Shown here in pieces: positions 1 to 5,996 of a stretch of DNA of 12,286 nucleotides. Position numbers and translations under genes: made by a program. Numbering within the stretch: position 1 is the stretch's first letter; each line of letters begins with the position of its first letter. Location of the stretch: NCBI GenBank assembly GCA_019240175.1, contig JAFAYS010000495.1:1-12286 (forward strand). Direction: 5' to 3'. Origin of the DNA: Chloroflexota bacterium. Its GTDB lineage: Bacteria; Chloroflexota; Chloroflexia; Chloroflexales; Kallotenuaceae. The notes beneath the pieces were generated by a model, which saw only the letters and a list, made by a program, of their open reading frames with translations, was not told where the DNA came from and did no database searches.

Positions 1-42
1 CTAACACACTTCCCCCTTTTATGTGTGAAATGATCTACTCAT

Positions 43-67
43 CGCTTGTTGGCCTGCTCAACAAGCG
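43..67. promoter_or_regulatory. Perfect inverted repeat upstream of the response regulator
   Basis: CGCTTGTTG (43-51) is exactly complementary to CAACAAGCG (59-67), giving a 9-bp stem with a 7-nt loop. It ends 74 bp before the response-regulator start. Neither strand has a T-run after the stem, so an intrinsic terminator is unlikely; an operator dyad or leader hairpin fits better. No convincing promoter was found around it. Confidence 0.4.
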
Positions 68-141
68 GACAGGGTTGCGCAGCAGCAACGCGCCGCATCT
101 ACAGCAACGATGCTTTGAGCCTTATCCTAGGGAGCAATCGT

Positions 142-576
142 ATGACCTATCAAGCAACTGTACCTCAGCAGGCAACCGTTTTACTTGTGGAAGATAACCT
201 TGATAATCTCTTTGTGTTCCAAGATATTCTGCGCACGGATCTCGGCGTGCCGATCTGTACCGCACGAGCATCCGGGCAGCAGCTGCTAACCTTTCTCACT
301 GAACATCCCACCTGCGCGCCCGATCTGGTACTTGTCGATCTGGCCTTGCCTTATGAGGATGGCTTTGCGGTTCACCAGGCCCTACGCACACACTTTGGCT
401 GTGGCGAGTATTCACCCAAGATTGTGGCGCTGACGGTCGATTGCGCTCCGCAGACCGTGGCACGGGCACGTCACGAAGGCTTCGACGGATTTATCGGCAA
501 GCCCATCGAGCGGCTGCGCTTTATCCAGCAGATCACGCGCATCCTCCAGGGCGATCCGGTCTGGGAGCCGGTCTAA
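142..576 (+). CDS. Stand-alone response regulator receiver domain protein
   Basis: This 144-residue protein is a single CheY-like receiver (REC) domain that would accept a phosphoryl group from a histidine kinase. All key residues are visible: the acidic pocket E17-D18 in VLLVEDN, the phosphoacceptor D66 in LVLVDLALP, the switch residue T98 in VALTVD, and K120 in IGKPI. Nothing follows the REC fold, so there is no DNA-binding or enzymatic output domain. It may act by protein-protein contact or within a phosphorelay. The ATG at 142 is chosen because AGGGAG (129-134) lies 7 nt upstream; an in-frame TTG at 46 would add 32 residues that do not look like part of the fold and would run through the leader hairpin. 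No histidine kinase gene lies in the window, so the partner is encoded elsewhere. The REC assignment is firm; the pathway is unknown. Confidence 0.93.
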   Translation: MTYQATVPQQATVLLVEDNLDNLFVFQDILRTDLGVPICTARASGQQLLTFLTEHPTCAPDLVLVDLALPYEDGFAVHQALRTHFGCGEYSPKIVALTVDCAPQTVARARHEGFDGFIGKPIERLRFIQQITRILQGDPVWEPV

Positions 577-649
577 GGCGTCTGGACTGGACAGCCTAAA
601 GGCCTACGGCGGTGTGACCACGTTGGGTCGTGAACATAAAAATACCCTC

Positions 650-678
650 TTGAAATTATGTTGTTTTGCGTATATACA
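650..678 (+). promoter_or_regulatory. Promoter candidate upstream of the GH84 gene
   Basis: TTGAAA (650-655, five of six matches to the sigma-70 -35 box) is separated by 17 bp from TATACA (673-678). It lies in a markedly AT-rich stretch between the response regulator and the GH84 gene, with transcription predicted to start near 685. That would give a leader of about 130 nt containing the hairpins at 712-734 and 754-781. Confidence 0.45.
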
Positions 679-711
679 TAGCTTGAGTTTAGATAAAATC
701 TTGATCTACTC

Positions 712-744
712 ACCGCAGAGACATTCTCTGCGGTTTGATGTTTT
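712..744 (+). terminator. Intrinsic terminator or attenuator hairpin before GH84
   Basis: ACCGCAGAG (712-720) pairs perfectly with CTCTGCGGT (726-734) around a 5-nt loop, followed by TTGATGTTTT. This has the form of a rho-independent terminator with an interrupted U-tract. It could end the response-regulator transcript, whose stop is about 135 bp upstream. Because a promoter candidate sits at 650-678, it could instead attenuate transcription into GH84. Confidence 0.5.
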
Positions 745-753
745 CAAATACCT

Positions 754-781
754 CCGCCTGTGATCCCGCTCACGTCGGCGG
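754..781 (+). promoter_or_regulatory. Leader stem-loop upstream of GH84
   Basis: CCGCC (754-758) pairs with GGCGG (777-781), and inside it GTGA (760-763) pairs with TCAC (770-773), closing a 6-nt loop; U759 and G774 can wobble-pair. The structure lies between the terminator-like hairpin and the GH84 ribosome binding site. Its 5' arm can also pair with GCGG at 730-733, so it could take part in alternative folding with that hairpin. Confidence 0.35.
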
Positions 782-814
782 CGCAACGCATCCACGCTAC
801 CAGGACAACCAGCC

Positions 815-2281
815 ATGCAGCGTCAGTTTTTCCCGATTCGCGGCGTGATCGAAGGCTTCTACGGCCCGTTTTACACCTTTCCCGAGCGCATCGATCTGAT
901 CCAATTCATCGGGCGGCACGGCTACAATCTGTACGTCTACGGCCCCAAAAATGATCGGCAGCATCGCCAGCGCTGGCGCGAAGCGTATCCCGCCGAGATC
1001 ATGGAGCAGTTCGCGCAGACCGTAACTATTGCGCACGCGGCGGGCGTCACGTTCTGCTACGCGATCTCGCCGATCGACTACGATCCCGCGCGGGATTTTG
1101 TGGCGCTGACCGGCAAGCTGCACAGCCTGTATGCCTGCGGCGTGCGCGCGTTTAGCCTGCTGGTGGACGATATTGCCTGTACGGCCCATCGCGCTACGGA
1201 CTGCGCGATCTGCCAGGAGGGCAGCAACCTGCACGCGCAGGTCTGCAACCAGCTGTTGGCCTGGCTGCACACGCTCGATCCGGAGTGTAGTCTGAGCATG
1301 TGCCCGACTTACTACCACGGCTCCGCGCCTTTTGGCAGCTATCTGCATGATCTCGGCGCGCAGCTCGATCCCGCGATCGCAGTCTTCTACACCGGTCCTG
1401 AGATCTGCTCGCCGACGATCAGCGCTGAGCAGGCCAGCACGTTTGCCGAGCCCATGCGCCGCAAGCCGCTGATCTGGGATAACTATCCCGTCAACGATCT
1501 CGCCATGCGGCCCAACCTGCACCTGGGCCCGATTCGTGGCCGCGATGCTGCGCTGCACGAGGCGGTCGGCGGCGTAGTCGTCAACCTGATGTTGCAGGCC
1601 GAGGCCTCGAAGATCGCGCTGCTGACCTTTGCCGATTATTTTGCCGATCCTTACAGCTATGCGCCGTGGCAATCCTGGGAGCGCGCGCTCCACGCGGTCG
1701 GCGGGCCGGGCAGCTTTACCGCGCTGCGGGCCTTTGCCGAAAACTCGCTGGCGTCGTGCCTGACGCATGACGAGCCCGCGCTGCTGAGCCAGCTTACTGA
1801 GGCTGCTCTGAGCGATCTCAAGGGTGGTGCTGCTCCCTCCGGCAGTACGGCGGTGCAGCGTCTCGCGCAGCAGCTCAACGAGCTGGACGAGCACTGCTAT
1901 TTTTTGAAGTATCGCATGACGAATCTGCGGCTGCGCGAGAATGTGCTGCCCTGGATCGAGACGCTGGAAGATTGGATCTGGCTTGGCAAGCACTCGTTGA
2001 CGCTGCTGGATCTTGTGGAGCGCGATCAGCATCCTGAGCAGCGCCTGCACATGGTAGAAGAATCGCTGGCGCTGGTGGGACGGCAAACCAGGCAGATCGC
2101 CGGCGCGGCCCTGCTGCCGCTGGCGCTCTACGCACTCGAGCATGCTCACTACCTACGTATGCACCGTGCCCAGCCGCTGATCGACGAGGCAATTCTGCTC
2201 TCGCCGCTGGAACTCGCCGATCTCGATCCCACCTGGCGCGTACCAGAAAGCAGCACGACCGGAATGCAGCCCGCAACCTAG
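815..2281 (+). CDS. GH84 beta-N-acetylglucosaminidase (O-GlcNAcase-like), apparently cytosolic
   Basis: A 488-residue glycoside hydrolase family 84 enzyme, expected to release N-acetylglucosamine by the substrate-assisted mechanism shared with O-GlcNAcases and bacterial NagJ-type enzymes. The TIM barrel opens with RGVIEGFYGPF (9-19) and continues with YGPKND (42-47). The catalytic Asp pair is D118-D119 in FSLLVDDI. Later family signatures are CPTYYHG, VFYTGP, IWDNYPVND and QAEASKI. The region after about residue 290 is helical and less conserved. Many secreted bacterial homologues carry a signal peptide and an extra N-terminal domain; this one starts directly at the barrel. The ATG at 815 has AGGA (802-805) 9 nt upstream, and an in-frame TGA at 761-763 limits any extension to 17 codons, so a signal peptide is excluded. 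The usual family PKDD motif reads PKND here. The family is certain; the natural substrate is not. Confidence 0.93.
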   Translation: MQRQFFPIRGVIEGFYGPFYTFPERIDLIQFIGRHGYNLYVYGPKNDRQHRQRWREAYPAEIMEQFAQTVTIAHAAGVTFCYAISPIDYDPARDFVALTGKLHSLYACGVRAFSLLVDDIACTAHRATDCAICQEGSNLHAQVCNQLLAWLHTLDPECSLSMCPTYYHGSAPFGSYLHDLGAQLDPAIAVFYTGPEICSPTISAEQASTFAEPMRRKPLIWDNYPVNDLAMRPNLHLGPIRGRDAALHEAVGGVVVNLMLQAEASKIALLTFADYFADPYSYAPWQSWERALHAVGGPGSFTALRAFAENSLASCLTHDEPALLSQLTEAALSDLKGGAAPSGSTAVQRLAQQLNELDEHCYFLKYRMTNLRLRENVLPWIETLEDWIWLGKHSLTLLDLVERDQHPEQRLHMVEESLALVGRQTRQIAGAALLPLALYALEHAHYLRMHRAQPLIDEAILLSPLELADLDPTWRVPESSTTGMQPAT

Positions 2282-2300
2282 CGCAGCGATCAGCCTCCAC

Positions 2301-2333
2301 ATTGCCGGCGCTTTCCACCTTGCCGCTGGCAAT
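2301..2333. promoter_or_regulatory. Inverted repeat just downstream of GH84
   Basis: ATTGCCGGCG (2301-2310) pairs with CGCTGGCAAT (2324-2333), ten pairs including one G-T, around a 13-nt loop. It begins 20 bp after the GH84 stop. There is no U-tract after it, so it would be a weak terminator at best. It overlaps the -35 region of the promoter candidate for the next gene and could instead be an operator. Confidence 0.3.
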
Positions 2334-2354
2334 GTGCGCAAAGTAGTGTACTAT
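2326..2354 (+). promoter_or_regulatory. Promoter candidate for the acyltransferase gene
   Basis: CTGGCA (2326-2331, four of six matches to the -35 consensus), a 17-bp spacer and TACTAT (2349-2354, four of six, with the key T-A...T positions) lie about 50 bp before the acyltransferase ATG. The fit is moderate. The -35 box lies within the inverted repeat at 2301-2333. Confidence 0.35.
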
Positions 2355-2405
2355 TCCCGTGTTCGCACTCCCCAACGCTGTACAACCGGACACAAGTAAG
2401 ATCGC

Positions 2406-4256
2406 ATGTACACTGACCGCTCACAATTAGGGCTGCACCGTCGCGCCCAGCCCACCATCGATCGCCGACCGACGCGCAATACTCACGTCTCGTATCTGCC
2501 CGGCCTGGATGGGCTACGCGCGTTTGCCGTGCTCGTGGTTTTGCTGTATCACGCCGGCGACATCTGGCCGGGCATGCCCGGCGGTTTTCTCGGCGTCGAG
2601 ATCTTTTTCGTGATCAGCGGCTACCTGATCACGGCGCTGCTGCTGGGAGAATGGCGGCAGCATGGCCGGATCGATCTGGTCAACTTCTGGCTGCGGCGCG
2701 CCCGGCGGCTGCTGCCGGCGCTGTTTGTGCTGATCATCGCGACACTGGCCTACGCTGTGCTGTTTTTGCCCGACGAGGTCGCGCTGCTGCGCGGTGACGC
2801 GCTGGCCTCGTTCGCGTATATCACCAACTGGCATTTCATCCTGAGCCAGAAATCCTACTTTGCCACCGTGGGCCGTCCCTCGCTGCTACAGCATCTGTGG
2901 TCACTGGCGGTTGAAGAGCAGTTTTACCTGCTGTGGCCGCCGCTGCTGGCGTTTGCACTGCGACGCTGGCCGAGCGCAAAGGTTCTGCGCATCATCCTGC
3001 TCGGTGCCGGCATCTCGACGCTGCTGATGGCGATTCTCTACCAGCTCACGGGCGATCCGTCACGCGTTTACTATGGCACCGACACACGCGCGGCAGGGCT
3101 GCTGATTGGCGCGGCGCTGGCCTGCGTGTGGATTCCCGGCGGCGATCGGCAATCACGGGTTAGCTGGTTCGTACCACCGATCCTGGATCTGATCGGCCTT
3201 GGCGCGCTGGCAGCGCTGGTCTGGTATTGCCTGCGCATCAACGCCTACCAGCCGGGCCTGTATCGCGGCGGCTTCCTGGTAGTCTCGATCACCACAGCGG
3301 TGCTGATCGCCGTCGCGGTGCATCCACGCGCCCATCTCAGCGCGCTCCTGCTGGATTCACGCGTGGCCCGCTGGATCGGCGTGCGATCGTACAGTATCTA
3401 CCTGTGGCACTGGCCGGTCTTTATGCTGACGCGTCCACAGCTCGATTTAGCACTAACTGGCTGGCCGCTGCTGGTCCTGCGGCTGGTCATCACCCTGATC
3501 CTGTCTGAGCTATCGTTCCGCTATATCGAGATGCCGATGCGCTCGGGAGCGCTGGGCCACGCCTGGCGCAGCCTGCGGATCGCGCGGGGAGCGCAGCGCT
3601 GGCGGCTGGGTCTGCGCTGGCTGGCGGCGACCGGCACGATCATCCTGCTGTCGCTGCTGCTGGGCCGCGCCGTCGCCAATGCCCGCCCACCGGCGACGCC
3701 CGAATATCTAGCCGAGAGCACAACTCCTACGCCAACCTCAGAGCAGGCGCAGCCATCGCCCTCAGATGCGCCGCCAAGCAGCACGCCCACGCCGAGCGGC
3801 CCGGTCACTGCGGTCGGCGACTCCGTGATGAACGGCGCACAAACGGCGCTCACGCAAAGCATCGGCGCGATCAACGTGGATGCGGCGCAGGCACGGCAGG
3901 CCGACGATCTGATCGCGCTGCTGCAAGCCAAGCAGACCGCCGGACAGCTCGGCCAGATCGTTGTGGTGCATATCGGCAACAATGGGCCGATCACCGCCGA
4001 GCAGTTCGATCAGATGATGCAGGCGCTGGCCGGCGTGCCCAAGGTGGTTGTGGTTAATGTCAAAGTGCCGCGCTTCTGGGAAGGACCCAACAACGGCGTG
4101 CTGGCCGAAGGCATCAAGCGCTATGCCAATACCATGCTCGTCGATTGGTATGGCGCAAGCAGCAGCCGGCCCGAGCTTTTCTGGGACGACGGCATTCATC
4201 TGCGACCCGAGGGCGCGACGGTGTATGCGGAGCTGGTCGCGGGAGCGGTTAAGTAG
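2406..4256 (+). CDS. AT3-family membrane O-acyltransferase with C-terminal SGNH domain (OafA/OatA-like)
   Basis: A 616-residue integral-membrane protein with two modules. Residues about 28-420 form an acyltransferase-3 domain with around ten hydrophobic segments. It shows R38 and H49 in the R-x10-H motif of GLRAFAVLVVLLYH, an Arg-rich RRARRLLPAL segment (97-106), SLAVEEQFYLLWP (166-178) and SYSIYLWHWP (328-337). A Pro/Thr/Ser-rich linker follows (about 428-466). The last 150 residues are an SGNH-like domain: GDS with Ser473, GNNG with N525, and DGIH with D595 and H598 as the likely Asp-His pair. In OatA- and OafA-type proteins the membrane half passes an acyl group, usually acetyl, to the SGNH half, which modifies cell-wall or surface glycan outside the membrane. 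The acceptor cannot be read from sequence. The ATG at 2406 has only a weak ribosome site (AAG/AAGA), so a slightly later start is possible. Confidence 0.92.
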   Translation: MYTDRSQLGLHRRAQPTIDRRPTRNTHVSYLPGLDGLRAFAVLVVLLYHAGDIWPGMPGGFLGVEIFFVISGYLITALLLGEWRQHGRIDLVNFWLRRARRLLPALFVLIIATLAYAVLFLPDEVALLRGDALASFAYITNWHFILSQKSYFATVGRPSLLQHLWSLAVEEQFYLLWPPLLAFALRRWPSAKVLRIILLGAGISTLLMAILYQLTGDPSRVYYGTDTRAAGLLIGAALACVWIPGGDRQSRVSWFVPPILDLIGLGALAALVWYCLRINAYQPGLYRGGFLVVSITTAVLIAVAVHPRAHLSALLLDSRVARWIGVRSYSIYLWHWPVFMLTRPQLDLALTGWPLLVLRLVITLILSELSFRYIEMPMRSGALGHAWRSLRIARGAQRWRLGLRWLAATGTIILLSLLLGRAVANARPPATPEYLAESTTPTPTSEQAQPSPSDAPPSSTPTPSGPVTAVGDSVMNGAQTALTQSIGAINVDAAQARQADDLIALLQAKQTAGQLGQIVVVHIGNNGPITAEQFDQMMQALAGVPKVVVVNVKVPRFWEGPNNGVLAEGIKRYANTMLVDWYGASSSRPELFWDDGIHLRPEGATVYAELVAGAVK

Positions 4257-4297
4257 CACGGCGAGACAGGCCTTTTGCTTCAGGATCAGGTAGGCTT

Positions 4298-4323
4298 GGT
4301 CCTAGAACCGGAATAGGATCTTT
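4298..4323 (+). terminator. Weak intrinsic terminator after the acyltransferase
   Basis: GGTCCTA (4298-4304) pairs with TAGGATC (4314-4320), seven pairs with one G-U, around a 9-nt loop, followed by TTTAG. It lies 41 bp past the acyltransferase stop. The stem is modest and the U-tract short, so termination may be partial. Confidence 0.35.
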
Positions 4324-4330
4324 AGACAGG

Positions 4331-4359
4331 ATGCCAAATCCACAAATGATTGCTATACT
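4331..4359 (+). promoter_or_regulatory. Promoter candidate for a small RNA
   Basis: ATGCCA (4331-4336, four of six matches to the -35 box), a 17-bp spacer and TATACT (4354-4359, five of six matches to TATAAT). The predicted start near 4366 coincides with the 5' edge of the long helix at 4365-4426, as expected if this promoter drives a discrete structured RNA. Confidence 0.4.
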
Positions 4360-4365
4360 CCCATT

Positions 4366-4562
4366 ATCCACTACTGATGATGCTCGACCGACTGGGGGGT
4401 GGGCCGAGCGCCTGAGGTAGTGGATATGCTTTTAATCGCACCGCTTTGATCCACGCCACACCTGATCCCTTACGGACTTGCAATAGCCGCAACACCACGG
4501 AGCAGGACTCACCGGGGAGCTGTGAAGCTCAATCAACTGCGCTTTGGACAGCGTAGTTTTCA
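4366..4562 (+). ncRNA. Candidate structured small RNA of about 195 nt, family not recognised
   Basis: The stretch has the parts of an independent RNA gene: a promoter candidate just upstream, three stable helices and a terminator. Helix 1: TATCCACTAC (4365-4374) pairs perfectly with GTAGTGGATA (4417-4426). Inside it G4376/A4415 and A4377/G4414 face each other as a tandem G-A pair, and GCTCG (4382-4386) pairs with CGAGC (4405-4409) around a G-rich loop. Helix 2: GAGCT (4517-4521) and AGCTC (4526-4530) enclose GTGA, a GNRA tetraloop. Helix 3 is the terminator at 4535-4562. The ATCCAC arm of helix 1 recurs at 4338-4343 and 4449-4454, so GTGGAT has alternative partners. It does not resemble tRNA, tmRNA, SRP RNA or a known riboswitch, and no plus-strand gene follows. 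The prediction rests on structure alone. Confidence 0.4.
4535..4562 (+). terminator. Intrinsic terminator of the candidate small RNA
   Basis: AACTGCGCT (4535-4543) pairs with AGCGTAGTT (4550-4558), nine pairs with one G-U, around the 6-nt loop TTGGAC. The T-run is TTTT at 4557-4560, partly used by the stem. The strand is plus by the position of the T-run. It may also help separate this unit from the converging glycosyltransferase gene. Confidence 0.5.
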
Positions 4563-4593
4563 GCAACCACCAAATCAGCAACCAGCAGCAACA
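4561..4593. repeat. Three short CAGCAAC direct repeats
   Basis: CAGCAAC occurs at 4561, 4576 and 4586; the first two copies extend to CAGCAACCA. They lie between the candidate RNA terminator and the glycosyltransferase stop. They are short and could be chance or a remnant of local slippage. Confidence 0.3.
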
Positions 4594-4605
4594 TCGTTTG
4601 TTACA

Positions 4606-5343
4606 TTACCGCAAACGTAACGCGGCAAGCTGCTCATCACGCATCCGTGCTTTGTGCTGGATTGTTTCTTCGGTATCCCATTGATAGGAGACGGCAAAGA
4701 AATGCTGTACGAGCGTGGACGATTGGCAGTGCGTTAACCCATGCGTCTGCATGACCCGAGTCATCAGTTTGAACGTGTCGAGGTATTCGTCGGCATCTGC
4801 CCACAGGTAGCGCACACAGGAAAACCCGATGAGGTCAGCAACGTGTTGGAACACGAGAGTATTCCGAATCAGCGCGCAGCAAGGATGCAAGCGGGCGTCT
4901 CCAATATCTGGATTGGCCTGGCGTACGGCCATGGGAATTTCTGCAATCCCGTCCCAGGACAATCGCGGTCCAATCCCAAACGCGCCGGGCGTCCCATCCA
5001 GTTCATGCAGCATGGTGAGGATCGTATTGGGTTGAACAAAGCAGACATCGGCATCGAGAAAGAGATAATGGGTAGAGTCAGGATGCGTGGACACAAAGTG
5101 ACGCAGGATCTCGCCATGGGAATTATTGCGCGTCGCCGTGGTGTAGCCTGACTGGACGATCGGAACGTTCATTTGCGCTGCAAACGCCACGAGGTCAGTC
5201 ATATCATCGGTTGAGGCATTATCGAACACGGTCAGCGAGAAGGGCAGGTCGGCGGAATAGTGCTTGAAGAAGGAGCGGAGCATGAGCTCCATGTATGGCG
5301 AGGTGTTGTGGTTGACGGCGACCGCCTCAATCTTATAGGACAT
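4606..5343 (-). CDS. GT-A fold glycosyltransferase (GT2-like)
   Basis: A 245-residue soluble protein with the layout of a family 2-like glycosyltransferase, which moves a sugar from a nucleotide-sugar donor. An N-terminal strand and nucleotide-binding region (VAVNHNTSPY, then VFDNASTDD at 39-47) is followed by the metal-binding DXD motif D97-A-D99 in YLFLDADV. Later conserved-looking parts are HPCCALIRN (153-161) and LVQHFFAVSY (211-220). No membrane segment is present, so it acts in the cytosol or at the membrane face; donor and acceptor are unknown. The ATG at 5343 is preferred over an in-frame TTG at 5376 because GAGG lies 9 nt upstream of it. That ribosome site sits in the loop of a small hairpin formed by ACAGG (5346-5350) and CCTGT (5360-5364). 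Its base composition is visibly less GC-rich than that of the flanking large genes, a possible sign of transfer. Confidence 0.8.
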   Translation of the reverse strand: MSYKIEAVAVNHNTSPYMELMLRSFFKHYSADLPFSLTVFDNASTDDMTDLVAFAAQMNVPIVQSGYTTATRNNSHGEILRHFVSTHPDSTHYLFLDADVCFVQPNTILTMLHELDGTPGAFGIGPRLSWDGIAEIPMAVRQANPDIGDARLHPCCALIRNTLVFQHVADLIGFSCVRYLWADADEYLDTFKLMTRVMQTHGLTHCQSSTLVQHFFAVSYQWDTEETIQHKARMRDEQLAALRLR

Positions 5344-5376
5344 AGACAGGTGCCTCGATCCTGTAAAAGTAACCAA

Positions 5377-5420
5377 TCACTGGCACTCCAGAGCGTAAGC
5401 ACCAGTGACTCTTCTGAGTC
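5377..5420 (-). promoter_or_regulatory. Two adjacent leader hairpins upstream of the glycosyltransferase
   Basis: On the minus strand, GACTC and GAGTC (5407-5420) close a 4-nt loop with five perfect pairs. Next to it, positions 5398-5408 pair with 5377-5387 to give an 11-bp stem with a 10-nt loop. Both imperfections in the long stem are G-U wobbles in minus-strand RNA but C-A mismatches in plus-strand RNA, which points to function in the minus-strand transcript. The two stems share bases 5407-5408, so they cannot both form fully. A fairly U-rich tail (TTGGTTACTTTT) follows, 5' of the glycosyltransferase start, so a terminator or attenuator is possible. Confidence 0.4.
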
Positions 5421-5534
5421 GTCCTGTATCGCAGGTTCGCCGGCGTGATGCGTATATCAACCTTCACGCGGCATCATCGAATCACATGCGACAGACGCAG
5501 AGTTTGCCGTGGCCTCGCTCTGTGCACGCACAAC

Positions 5535-5906
5535 CTAACCTTCGGTAGAAAGGTTTTTTAAATCCCGCGCTCCTCCACCTATTTCCTCGACCTCGACCTC
5601 GACCCAATACTGGATCATTGGCTGCGGTTCCTCCGGCTGCGGTTCCTCTGGGAGTGGTAAACGTCCCCGGCAGCGCTTGCAGATGCGGCGATCCTTGATA
5701 TTGCCCTGACCGCAGTGCGGACAAGGAAAAACGCGATTCGGCTCAAACCGCCCAAGATACAGCCAGACTGCCGCGAAAAGAACAAGCACTGCGCTCGCCG
5801 CAAAGATCATCAGCGATGGCTCAAGATTATCGTCTACGATCCAGAATATAACTCTAAGGCAGGCAAGGATCAGTAAGATTCGCAGGGTCGGCACCCAAGA
5901 TTTCAT
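5535..5906 (-). CDS. Small two-pass membrane protein with zinc-ribbon motif, function unknown
   Basis: A 123-residue protein of no family I recognise. It has two hydrophobic membrane segments (about 6-24 and 31-52). A four-cysteine zinc-ribbon follows, CPHC at 62-65 and CKRC at 76-79, which would lie at the cytosolic or outer face depending on topology. The C-terminal tail is acidic, with a repeated PEEPQ (about 86-95) and a VEVEVEE run, both encoded by short tandem DNA repeats. The ATG at 5906 is chosen over the preceding TTG at 5909 because GGAG lies 8 nt before it. It is on the same strand as the large regulator, about 90 bp downstream of it and upstream of the glycosyltransferase, so co-transcription with either is possible. 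Proteins of this plan are often membrane-linked accessory or stress proteins, but no role can be assigned here. Confidence 0.75.
   Translation of the reverse strand: MKSWVPTLRILLILACLRVIFWIVDDNLEPSLMIFAASAVLVLFAAVWLYLGRFEPNRVFPCPHCGQGNIKDRRICKRCRGRLPLPEEPQPEEPQPMIQYWVEVEVEEIGGGARDLKNLSTEG
5585..5649. repeat. In-frame hexamer and 15-bp tandem repeats in the zinc-ribbon gene
   Basis: CCTCGA occurs three times in tandem (5585-5602), and a 15-bp unit beginning GGCTGCGG occurs twice (5620-5634 and 5635-5649, one mismatch). Unit lengths are multiples of three, so copy-number change would lengthen or shorten the VE and PEEPQ segments of the acidic tail without shifting frame. Confidence 0.8.
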
Positions 5907-5996
5907 CAATGTTGCTCCACAGTGTTTCGGGTTGGTATCTGCAAGTGCTACGGCCAGTGCTGGACAAGGTTTCAGCGGCGAAGTGGATATGCGGCG

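Noticed and set aside
797..2149. 450-codon open frame antisense to the GH84 gene
   Set aside because: It lies within the GH84 coding region, has Arg/Gln/Ala-rich low-information sequence, and follows from strong codon bias on the true strand. No family motif and no ribosome site.
4375..4416. Box C (TGATGA) and box D (CTGA) facing each other, as in a kink-turn
   Set aside because: The tandem G-A geometry fits, but the 3-nt bulge needed for a kink-turn is missing (only U4375 opposite G4416), and box C/D guide RNAs are not expected in bacteria.
4346..4420. 24-codon ATG-initiated frame inside the candidate RNA
   Set aside because: No ribosome site upstream and no recognisable peptide features; the region is better explained by its helix. 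A small peptide cannot be wholly excluded.
4427..4534. tRNA or tmRNA in the gap after the acyltransferase
   Set aside because: No acceptor stem, T-loop signature or CCA-type end could be found on either strand.
4595..4617. CGTTTG/CAAACG inverted repeat across the end of the glycosyltransferase gene as its terminator
   Set aside because: Only six pairs with an 11-nt loop, overlapping the last codons and followed by no T-run on the minus strand.
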